A program made the position numbers and the translations under genes. A stretch of 64,000 nucleotides of DNA, taken from assembly GCA_034231615.1 (NCBI GenBank), contig CM067312.1, positions 8,492,546 to 8,556,545 on the forward strand, in the 5' to 3' direction. Position 1 is the stretch's first letter; each line of letters opens with the position of its first letter. Source of the stretch: Meghimatium bilineatum (lineage: Eukaryota; Mollusca; Gastropoda; Stylommatophora; Philomycidae). Shown one piece after another: positions 36,995 to 46,313 of the stretch. The notes beneath the pieces were generated by a model. The model saw only the letters and a list, made by a program, of their open reading frames with translations. It had not been told where the DNA came from and did no database searches.

Positions 36995-37490
36995 ATGGCC
37001 AGTGTCTTCTTTCCATGCATGTCATAAGGAGGCAACTAAGGAAAGTTGGAGGATAGACTTAACAACCACCTGACACTTGTGAAAAAAATCATTGCTACTT
37101 CTTGTCTTATTTTCTTACTTTTGTCTTCAATCAAATAATCCCTATGTGTATATCAAATACATCCCCATGGATGTATCCCCATGGATGACGTCATCCCCAT
37201 GTCATCCCTTCGTCATCCCCATGGATGACGAAGATATGCAGGCCAGCGGACATTGTAGCTTTGGTTTTTTTTTTAGACTACTAAGTGACGGGAAATGCTA
37301 GATAAGCCACTACTAATCACTACTAATGGGTCAATATATCTGACAGAAGAATGATGAGATAGTTGGCCCAGATGTGTGTGTTGTGAATGGTAAGATGTGG
37401 TAATCCTAGGATACTGGCACACTGGAGTTTATCTCTTCGAGAACAAAAAATGCATCCATACGCCTTCTTACACATCCATGCCTTTGAGAC
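36995..37490 (+). repeat. Dispersed repeat family E
   Basis: Matches 21395-21760 (CATGTCATAAGGAGGCAACT, AGAATGATGAGATAGTTGGC). A local duplication of CATCCCCATGGATG at 37160-37215 lies inside. Confidence 0.65.
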
Positions 37491-37496
37491 CTTATA

Positions 37497-38020
37497 TCCC
37501 CATCAAGGTCAGATCGTTGGCGAGGAGATGGGGCTTATTCCAGCAAGCAGAGACTCTAAAACTGGTTAGACCCTCCTAAAATCTAGCAAAACTACAGTCT
37601 GCCTTAGTAAGTACAGGTGCTGAAGACGGAGACAACCAGCCAAGAGGCACACCACTGCAATTAGGATGCCACACACCAACCCATGCAATGGGAATATGCC
37701 TATATCTGATATATGTTATGGTGTCTGCCCTGTGGCAGAGATGGTGCCGGACCCTAAGCCCCGAAAGGGTCTAAGAGAGCAACTAAATTTATGCTGCTTG
37801 TAAGACACCCATCTCAAAAAGGATGTAGCTTTTAAAATAAGAGGGTACCAATGCTATAAATCAGACCGAAAAGACAGGCAAACAGGTGGTATACTGACGA
37901 TGGTTAAGAACAATATATGGAAGGAGTGGATTACCAGATACTCCACCTTAGGAAAGTACAAAATTCCACCTCCTCAACTACTACTGTCCTAATGACTGGT
38001 TATTAGCACTAGCACTAACC
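37497..38020 (+). mobile_element. Jockey-like LINE 5' fragment
   Basis: Aligns with 54420-55150: GAGATGGGGCTTATTCCAGC, CTGAAGACGGAGACAACCAG, CAGACCGAAAAGACAGGC. Interrupted by an internal deletion and stops. Confidence 0.8.
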
Positions 38021-38077
38021 TCAGTTCAAAACCCCCTCCCTATCAAAGCAGAATATTAATTTCAGTAGGCTACTATT

Positions 38078-38263
38078 GATTGACTTAGCCCGCCGAAGAC
38101 GGATGTGTCGGGCCATTGGCTCAAATAAAACGGCGACACAGCGCATTTCCATTCTCTGGACTACATCCTGCTGGAAATATAGTAGGACCATTGTCCTGTT
38201 ACAAGAGATATCCAGCGGGAGATTGAGAATGAACGCTGAAGAAAGAAGAAGATTGACTTAGCC
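38078..38263 (+). repeat. SINE family B with 13-bp target-site duplication
   Basis: Element 38091-38250 (CGCCGAAGACGGATGTGTCG to AAAGAAGAA), flanked by GATTGACTTAGCC at 38078-38090 and 38251-38263. It gives the true ends of family B (about 160 bases). Confidence 0.93.
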
Positions 38264-38291
38264 AAAAAGGTTGGCAAATGCGCTAAGAGGA

Positions 38292-39594
38292 CCTTCTTTT
38301 TCTTCTTTCGTTGACTTGAAACATGTCTATATCTGTAATTCTGTCTCCTAAATAAAACTCATTGCCTTTTGTAGTTCATACAGTGGCCCATAGAGCTTTG
38401 ATTCCAGTGTTGTTTCCTCTGATCAATATGTCTGCCTAAGCGTTTCATACTCAGAACACTCTTGAAGTATATGTTTGGCACTCTGTGCTGCCTGTTCACA
38501 TGTACACACGGCCGTGTTGCCAATTTTGAACTTTGTATACATGTGACTGCGGAATCGGTTGTGTCCTGTTCTGAGACGTAGAATTATAACTTGTTCTGTT
38601 CTGTTCATAATGTGATAGTCATCTTGTGTTGGCGTTTGTGGCTTTCTTATTGACTTGATCATCTGTTTTTTCTGATGGTAGGTGATTGGTATATCTGGTT
38701 GGTCTTCTGCAGCACCTTCTTTAGCCAGTTGGTCTGCTTTTTCATTTCCTGGTATTCCACAGTGAGAGGGTATCCACTGCATGGTTACCCTAAACTGGTA
38801 AGACAGTTCATTAAGTAGTTTTTGCAAGTCTGTTAGTTTTCCAGATTGGAGAGCTTGAAGCACTGACCTTGCATCTGTCAGGAATACCACAGGCTGTGGG
38901 TCAAGATTGGAGTTCCACAGTTTTTCAGTTGCCACCTTAATTGCTTGGAGTTCTGCATCATAATTATTGCAGAATGAACACCTGTTGGTGTTCTGATCAT
39001 ATCTCTAGGCTTGTGTGGATATTCTATATATATACACCTGCACCTCCATTCCTCACTGCATTCTGTGCTGTCCATCTGTGTATAGTCTGACGCATAGGCC
39101 TATGTCTTGTGGATATTCCTCATCCAGGAAACTGAGGGTGACTATCCTTCACTGCACACTGTTCTGTTCATCCTAGTATTCCTTTCACATGGGTCTGAAT
39201 GTATATTGGTATTCCATGCCTTTCACTCCAAGGGGTTTGTTCTGGTACAGACCATAAGGGGATGTCAACTTCAGGTAGGTCTGTAAGTTGTCTACAGAGT
39301 CATTTAGCTTGGTGGATGAAGCTGCTCCTTTTCAGTCGTCCCATTGCTAGATTTTGGAATCTTTCCTTCATTGGATGACTTGGCATACACTGAAACTTTT
39401 CTGCTTGAATTAGTACTTTTGTGTCTCTGCGTTCGCCAAGTGTTTGAATTCTTCCCATTTTCTGCATCTCTACTATGGGTGTTGATTTCATTGCTCCCAG
39501 CATTATCCTAAGTGCCTGGTTTTGCACTTTATCTAGATCTTGTAATGTGGTGTTTGATGTAGGACACCACGCAGCTGAACCATATTCCAGGTGA
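38292..39594 (-). mobile_element. Jockey-like LINE, 5'-truncated copy
   Basis: Minus strand aligns with 56930-58200 of the full copy: LRIMLGAMKSTPIVEMQKMG, then the RNase H block (FLTDARSVLQALQSGKLTDL, WIPSHCGIPGNEKADQLAKE) and the tail CTTTCGTTGACTTGAAACAT. Small indels break the frame near 38940-39290. Confidence 0.9.
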
Positions 39595-39929
39595 ACTTCA
39601 GAATTCCAGGCTCCTGAACTTCAGGATTGCCCAACATAGGCCTACAAAGAGCAGAGACAGCAGACCTGGCCAGAGGACACAGATTTGAGGCAAAAGCTAC
39701 GGGGCAGCCTCTCTGACCTGGAGAAGACAGAAGACTTCACCCTGATAATATGACTGCAGATGCTGACCTGGAGAAGACAGTGGACTTCGCTCTGCCTACT
39801 GATCTGGCAATATAGGCTAACATGTCCGCAGATGCAGAACGCATAAGAAGATGAAAACACTAGGTATGCTAATTTGTGAAATGTCCTGAGATTTGATTGC
39901 CTAGGGGCTTTCTCAAGGTTTAATCCTTC

Positions 39930-40030
39930 ACTCTTCTTATTCTGTGTTCATTCTCAAACTCCTGCTTGTTAGCTGAATTTAGTACAAACAGAATATATTA
40001 TATTGTTTACAGCTTGGCAGCAATATCTGT
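39930..40030 (-). repeat. SINE family A, 3' end
   Basis: CTTCTTATTCTGTGTTCATT to TTTACAGCTTGGCAGCAATA. Confidence 0.78.
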
Positions 40031-40471
40031 ATATTTCTCATTTTCTTTATGTGCTGTTCTTGTCTTGTAATTTTGCATAATTGTGTTGTTTTCTTCTGTG
40101 TTACTCTTATTTTAATTTCTGTCAGTAACTAGTAGACTACATAATTCTGTGTATGCCTAGTCTTTGACTGCATTATTGTTCTATTAGGATTTTGTTTGTT
40201 CGTATCTTGATAAATATCTTTTAGTCAAAACGCCGATTTGTTCTATCTGCATATGCTATACTTCAAACTATTATCTAATCCATTGAGAACAACACAAATG
40301 TATCACCGAACACGTTAAATTAATGTTGGAATGTGATCAAGACTGACAAACCAGAGGTAGGCCTATCCCTCCCCCTTACCGAAGACATCTGCGACCCAGA
40401 AAACTGAACTGTAAATACTTTTGGTTCTTCGTCTGATAAGCCTTAAGTAAAGTAGGCCCTAAATTAATTAA
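40031..40471. other. Intergenic, nothing identified
   Basis: AT-rich; a fragment GTCAAAACGCCGATTTG near 40222 was noted but not assigned. Confidence 0.45.
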
Positions 40472-40716
40472 GATCTAACCCATGACATTTATTAATGTCG
40501 TAGGGTGTTATATGATAGCGATCTCACATTTCAGTGTCTCAGCTATATGAGGTCGGTAGCCATCTCTTCTTCATCGCAGTCTTTACTTCCCACGTTAACC
40601 CGGTACCCAATTAAAGCTGGGTGAATCTGGGAGCCGTAGCGGTCGGAAAAATATTTCCACTTCTACTTGGGAATGAACTCATGACCACTCATATGCGAAA
40701 CCAGTGCGCTAACGAA
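40472..40716 (-). repeat. tRNA-derived SINE family D
   Basis: Aligns with 30855-31128 (CATTTATTAATGTCGTAGGG, CTCATATGCGAAACCAGTGC). Ends directly before the promoter-like region. Confidence 0.8.
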
Positions 40717-40786
40717 CACCTTTCTCTTCACCTCCCCCTTCCCTTCTCCTTTTTGCGTCTGATAATGTTTAACCGAATCGTAGTCA

Positions 40787-40796
40787 GCGCATGCGC
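40787..40796 (+). promoter_or_regulatory. NRF1-type site in a likely TATA-less promoter
   Basis: The perfect palindrome GCGCATGCGC matches the core of the NRF1 site found in many animal housekeeping promoters. The surrounding 40730-41080 is richer in CpG than its neighbours, and a second motif AACATGGCG (YY1-like) lies at 41018. It probably serves the FAR1/ZSWIM3-like gene downstream; that link is inferred. Confidence 0.5.
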
Positions 40797-40838
40797 AATA
40801 ATGTACCTCTGCTCTAGTTTAAGTTGTGTCAACAAAGG
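40797..40838 (+). other. Possible 5' untranslated exon
   Basis: The sequence after the NRF1-type site ends AACAAAGG|GTGAGT, an excellent donor. The ATG at 40801 would end in phase 2, which does not fit the phase-0 exon at 46233, so either it is untranslated or another exon lies between. Confidence 0.35.
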
Positions 40839-41229
40839 GTGAGTGATACGACTGTTGTGTTAAATGTTTCAATCGATGTTTCAGTAGACCAGCTTTTGTA
40901 TCTTTATTGTTGATAAAACTTGAGGTTTAATCCTAAATTAAACGTTTTACAATCAGTTTTTAGTTATATGAAGTAAGGAATATACCTATTCCACGGCGCA
41001 CATTTATCATTGAAAAAACATGGCGTCTACCCACACGGGCACGACGAAAGACACAAGTCGCAAATAGTTTTTTAAATGCGCTCATGTAGCAAAATATTAC
41101 AACATATAGCACCTATATAGTATATATACATATGATTAAGTTCTAATATAAAATGGCACGACAATTTTAGATTTTTCTTTACTAAATGAAAATATATATT
41201 CAATTTAGCATACGATTTATATTTTGTAG

Positions 41230-41690
41230 GTTGTCAATCATTCCCTTTACTTCCCCCAACCAAAGATCAAGATTGAAATCAAGAGTCTAAAAGACACTTC
41301 TTAAGACAGGATAAGGATAATAAATAAATCTACTCTACACTCTGCTACTAATGTCAAACAGGGTCTTTAACAGCCTAGCAGCAGTGGACAATCGTTACAT
41401 GTGAAATAAAGTGAGAAAAGCTGCAATGGTTACTAATCTAGTTTAGTCTAAACTAGATAAAATAAGAAACTAGGAAAAGAGGTAGTGTATGATCATGAAA
41501 GACAGCAAGTTGAATGGTTCTGTCACTTTATGAGAATGAACCCAAACCAAATACCAATAAGAGCATATAACAAAAGAATATAAGGTAAACCAAGAAAATG
41601 GTAGATAGAAAACATCATGGTAGCCTTGAATAAAATGGACTTTAATTCAACCAAGGCGATACATCTGGTCTTGGAATGACAACTTAAGTT
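41230..41690 (+). mobile_element. Degraded LINE fragment without RNase H
   Basis: Aligns with 19229-19790 (CCCAACCAAAGATCAAGATT, CTCTGCTACTAATGTCAAAC, ATGAGAATGAACCCAAACCA). Many stops and deletions. Confidence 0.7.
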
Positions 41691-41692
41691 GC

Positions 41693-41890
41693 AGCCTACC
41701 ATCAAGGCCAACTCCTTGAAGTGGAGATGCAGCTTTCAGCCAGCAGATGCTGAAAACTAAGATCGGTCAGGCCATCCCTACATCTAGCAGGACCACAGTT
41801 CTGCCCAAGCAAGCACTGGTGCTGAAGTCGGAGATACCAGGCCGAGATGAGCACCAGCAACCACGGTATCACGCAACACAACTAGATAGC
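41693..41890 (+). mobile_element. Jockey-like LINE 5' UTR fragment
   Basis: ATCAAGGCCAACTCCTTGAA, GCTGAAAACTAAGATCGGTC and CAGGACCACAGTTCTGCCCA follow the order of 54422-54595. Confidence 0.72.
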
Positions 41891-42956
41891 ATCTTCACAA
41901 CAACAAAAATGTTACCTCTAATAACAAATTACATTTGTGATCTACTCACATAAGGACATGTGGGTAACAAAAAGTCTAATTTTTACTGATAGAATTTGGG
42001 CTTGCACGATTATCTAGCAAATATTTCATGAAGAAACTCAACTACAGCAACAGCTATAACTTACATCCTACATGTATAATGAAACTAAAACTAATAAAAT
42101 AACAGTAGAAGAATCAATAGCTTCTGCATTTACTGTATCAGTGTTAACCCTTTGAACCATAAACAAATTTCACTTAAAAGTCCCTTTCCCTGGGCTCCTG
42201 AGCAAAAAATACACAAAAACAACACCCCAACAGATCTTATTTACTTTAAAATAAATAAGACATAAAATTATGTTCTGTTATATAATATTGACTTACCTAA
42301 TTCTTCTGGTATTTCTACATTATATGCGAATATATTTATATTCTATAAAATATATATATATTTCCCAGCATGTAGACCCTTCTTTTAGACACATAAGTGG
42401 TGCAATAACTGCACCAAAATGCATAAATGGATGTATTAATAACGACTAATATGAGGTACTGTTTTATTTAGGGTGAAATGCTGAAAAATGGGTATCTTTG
42501 AACAGAAATATTTAGTATACATCCCGGGATACAGGGTTCTAGGGGATAATGATCAGGAAGGGGAAGAACACCATCTAGAGGCAGAACACATTCCTACATA
42601 ATACTATTATGTAGCTAACCATTGGGAAAAGAGATTTAGGATAATATAGCCATAAGCTATTTGCAGATGATTGTTGTTCAGTTTTTTGGGGGGAGGGAGT
42701 GAAGATTAATGCAGTAAATGCAGTAATGTTTGATGTGAAGGATACTTTGGGGGGGAGGTGAAGTTAGTATCAAAGTTAAAGATGAATCCAGTATTGTTTG
42801 ATGTGAAAGCTATTATAAGCAGTGCATAGAAAAAAGGTGAGTATTTGGTGTTTAAAAAAATAGACTATAATTTTATCATTAATCCCCTCTTCAGACACAG
42901 TTCATTACTTCGAAAACAGTTCTAAAAATGTTCATATTTGAGTCATGTCTTCCCAC
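41891..42956. other. Intergenic, no feature identified
   Basis: AT-rich with a G-rich stretch near 42690-42760. TTAACCCTTTGAACC at 42144 looks like a piggyBac-type terminus, but its partner (42776) is poor. Confidence 0.4.
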
Positions 42957-43274
42957 TGAAGACGGATGTTTCGGGTCATTTGTGCATAGTAAACGACGAC
43001 ACACTGCATTTCCATTCTCTGGACTATATCCTGCTGGAATCATGTAGAACTATTGTCCTGCTACAAGAGATCCAGCGAAAGTGAGAATGAACCCTGAAGC
43101 CCGCCGAAGATGGATGTGCCGGGCCATTGGCGCAAATAAAACGGCGACACAACACATTTCCATTCTCTAAACTATATCCTGCTGGAAATCTATTAGTGCC
43201 ATTGTCCTACTGCAATAGAGATCCGGCAGGAGTTTGAGAATGAACGCTGAAGAAGAAGAAGAACCCTGAAGAAG
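42957..43274 (+). repeat. SINE family B nested in SINE family B
   Basis: Outer copy 42957-43099 and 43261-43274; inner copy 43100-43260. The inner copy is flanked by GAACCCTGAAG at 43089-43099 and 43261-43271, which is part of the outer copy's own 3' end. Confidence 0.92.
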
Positions 43275-43479
43275 AGTCATGTCATTAAAAAAAGTTCAAT
43301 ATTTGCATAAAAATCATTCATTTGTTTTCGCACAATCCAACTGTGTGGACACACAGTTCTGAATTGTATGATCTATATTCTATAAAGTGTAATACCCGGT
43401 AATTCGTCTCGGCACACAACGAGATCCACATTAAAAATATTTTCTGCTTTAGCATTCAAGGAAGTCCAGAATTTATACT

Positions 43480-43780
43480 CTAAGATCAATCAATCAAGTG
43501 CCATGCTGAATGGCGATCATGTTTCTCCACGATTCTCTGTCTCTTGTGTTGTCAATAAGCTCGGTTGGTGAGTTTCTACCAAGCCACAATAGAAGTCCAT
43601 CCAGTAACTTTTCTCTTTTTCGTCCCTTATCTCTTCTCCCCTTGATATATTTCCAGTGGTTATTAAGTGTTCAAGCTGTGTTCTTCTCAGCACATGCCCT
43701 AGAAACCTTGACTGTCTGCCCCTAATGTTTGATATGATTGATCTTTTTACACCAGCATCAATGATACTCTAAGATAAGTT
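43480..43780 (-). mobile_element. LINE C-terminal fragment
   Basis: Minus-strand sense of an RNase H-less LINE tail (complement of CTTTTCGTCCCTTATCTCTT gives the basic GRPR-like segment); stops present. Confidence 0.55.
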
Positions 43781-43871
43781 CTTCAAAAAATGTCCTGCAT
43801 GCTGATCCCACACAGCAGCACTTATCTTGGCTAATGAAACTGATCCTTGGTCACTTTGGCATATGCCTATA

Positions 43872-44135
43872 CTTTCTTCTGCATTCATTCTCATACTTCT
43901 GAAAATTAGCAGAATGTAGTCCAGAGAAAGAAATGTGTTGTGTATGGCTTACAGCTTGGTTGTGATATCTGCATCTCTCTGCCTGACACATCTGATTTCA
44001 GCATGGTCTATGGGTTACTTTGACCCACTATGGAATGAGATAGCCAACTCCATCCCCCAAACCTATCTAGTCGCCTCCTACAACATGCTTGGCAGTTAAA
44101 AGTTTCACTATTCTTTGGGCTCAACACACAGGTGC
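43872..44135 (-). repeat. SINE family A, nearly full-length
   Basis: CTTTCTTCTGCATTCATTCT to GGCTCAACACACAGGTG. Confidence 0.87.
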
Positions 44136-44600
44136 ACATATATTTTTATTTACCAGCTAATGAAAAGTAATGAAAAAGTTGGATAAGCTAAGATAAGTTA
44201 CGTTGTTTGGGATCCAAGCATAGAATTATTCTGGTTAAGGGCTTGGTGCAAGCGACTGATTCTGTGCGGAAATTAGATAATGGTTTTGTTTTAAAATGTG
44301 CAACAATCTTTTGCTATAAATTTATTAATATCGATCAGCCAAAGATCATTATGCCAAATGTTTACTCATGACATGGTATTCCTACAGGCTTGTTGAACAT
44401 TTTTAAATAAACAGTCTAAAATATACCTCAATTGACTGTAGTGCCTCTCGTGTTATAAAATGTTTAATTATTTTTCCATAGATACCCGGTACGTTATCTT
44501 GTAAGTTACAAATTGTTGAGCGGAGCTAAAATAAGAGGAAATTCAAGAGAAAAAGGTGGGATTAGCATATCTACGTGTATCCCCAGAAAAATAGGCATGC
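44136..44600. other. Intergenic, nothing identified
   Basis: No repeat or coding signal recognised. Confidence 0.4.
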
Positions 44601-44619
44601 TTATAAGTATAATGAAGTA

Positions 44620-45235
44620 GATTTTGCTATGCAGATACTCCTGTGTAAATGTGTAGTCAATCTTTTGACTGTGAATTGGATTGCTGCTTCCCTCATGGAG
44701 AAAACAATTGCCTTAGGAACACGGATATCTGCCTCTTATACACATATGATAGACTTTACCAGAAAGATTACCTTTATATTCATTCCTGGACATATGGGTG
44801 TTGAGGGTAATGAGGGAGCGGATACACTGGCGAGAATGACCACAGGAACATCAGTGGATCGATCTGACGAAGTCAGTGCACTGATAGACCTCGACCATTA
44901 AAAAAGATTTTCTGAAGTGCGAATCATGATTGCGGAAGATTGGTGTAAAGGTTTGAATGCAATCTCAAATGGTGAAAAAGTTGGAATGCAATCTCAAGAT
45001 TGCGGAAGATTGGTGTAAAGGATGGAATGCAATCTCAAATGGTGAAAAAGTTGGAATGCAATCTCAAGATTGCGGAAGATTGGTGTAAGGTTGGAATGGC
45101 CCGTAAAAAGAAACATAATAGTTATATGATGAGACTGATAAATAAAACACTACACTGGAACTGTCAGCCACTACACTCTGATGGATTTATACAGGGATTA
45201 GAACACCTATGGACTTGTCTGGTGTTCCTGATGAT
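44620..45235 (+). mobile_element. RNase H-bearing LINE fragment with internal 66-bp duplication
   Basis: Reads IFIPGHMGVEGNEGADTLAR (RNase H C-terminal motif) and later GLEHLWTC, as in 29105-29765. Bases 44925-45090 repeat GGAATGCAATCTCAA and GATTGCGGAAGATTGGTGTA about 2.5 times. Confidence 0.75.
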
Positions 45236-45419
45236 CACCTGCACCCATAACAATGATGGACTTTGCAGAGTTCCTCTCAATTACATCCTGCTCAACATTT
45301 ACAATAGAAAACATTTGATGAGCAAGTACATTGACCACTGCACTGGCTTCCTAGTTGGCTATCCAAGGTTCAATTCCCAGTTTAACTGGAAATATTTTAA
45401 AATCACCAGCAATTCATAA

Positions 45420-45830
45420 TTGACCCAGCCTAAGAAAATTGGTACCAAACTTCTGGGAAAGTAAAGACGGCAGGCATGATGCTGATCACATTGTCCGTTG
45501 GTATGCCATTGGTCAATGAATTGACACCATATTCTCTGATATGTCTAAGGCATGAGTACATTTTACTTAATTTTTATATTGACCACTATGACATGCTGCA
45601 TTATTTTGGAATATAATTATAAAGGACAGGAGACTGTTAGAAATCTAAAGCCTATTGGCTTCTGGAAAGAGAAGATGGTTAGATAGATATAAGGTCTGTG
45701 GTGTTGTAAATTTTACTGTTGTGCACCACTGTGTTGTCACATATTGTCATTCATCTGTTGAAAAGAATACTTTGGGAAAACGTGAGTGCAATGAAGTCAA
45801 TCTTCTGCATCTTTAAAGCACTTTTTATCT
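45420..45830. other. Intergenic, nothing identified
   Basis: No recognised feature. Confidence 0.4.
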
Positions 45831-45834
45831 TCTT

Positions 45835-45980
45835 CAGCGTACATTCTCAAACTCCTGCTAAATTTCTCTTGTAGCAGGACCAGAATCTTGTTAGATTTTC
45901 AGCAGGATGTAGTCCAGAGAATAGAAATGCGTTGTGTCGCCGTTTTATTTGCGCCAATGGCCCAACACATCCGTCTTCTG
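45835..45980 (-). repeat. SINE family B copy
   Basis: CTTCAGCGTACATTCTCAAA to CAACACATCCGTCTTCTGC; directly followed by a family A copy. Confidence 0.88.
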
Positions 45981-45987
45981 CAGATCA

Positions 45988-46248
45988 TTAATTCTCAAAC
46001 TCCAGCACACTAGCAGGATATAGTCAAGAGAACAAATGTGTTTTCATGGTTTGCAGCTTAGTTGTGATATTGGCACCTTTTGGCTGGGCACATCCGACTT
46101 CATCATGGCTTGCAGGTCATTTTAACCTCATGTGAGATGGGAAGCCAATTCCACCTGAAAAACTTCCTTAGTCATCTCTTCTGACATGCATGGAAAATAA
46201 ACAGTGTTGTTATTTTTTTTCTCCCATTTCAGACCCAGCTTTACACGG
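45988..46248 (-). repeat. SINE family A whose 5' end runs into an exon
   Basis: ATTCTCAAACTCCAGCACAC through GGAAAATAAACAGTGTTGTT to CTCCCATTTCAGACCCAGC. In full-length copies this end reads CTCCCCTTTCGGGCCCCGGC or CTCTGACCCCAGCAACACAC. The match therefore continues some 16 bases into the exon that starts at 46233. Confidence 0.75.
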
Positions 46249-46313
46249 ACAAAGCACCTTTTATTAAAATATTTCTGGTTGAATACGAAAAAAATATTGA
46301 CTCAGGTTGTGAG
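46233..46313 (+). CDS. FAR1/ZSWIM3-like gene, exon a
   Basis: Encodes TQLYTDKAPFIKIFLVEYEK and NIDSGCE, phase 0 at both ends; donor GAG|GTGAGC. The acceptor CATTTCAG lies in what looks like the end of a SINE A copy. Confidence 0.75.

Noticed and set aside
37497-39594. Twin-primed inverted insertion of the jockey-like LINE
   Set aside because: The plus-strand 5' fragment lies beyond the 3' tail of the minus-strand fragment, not upstream of its 5' side as twin priming requires.
40801-40838. Start codon of the FAR1/ZSWIM3-like protein at 40801
   Set aside because: Ends in phase 2 at the donor, whereas the next known exon begins in phase 0.
42144-42779. Third piggyBac-like element starting TTAACCCTTTGAACC
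   Set aside because: The proposed right end (GTATCAAAGTTAA) pairs poorly with the left one.
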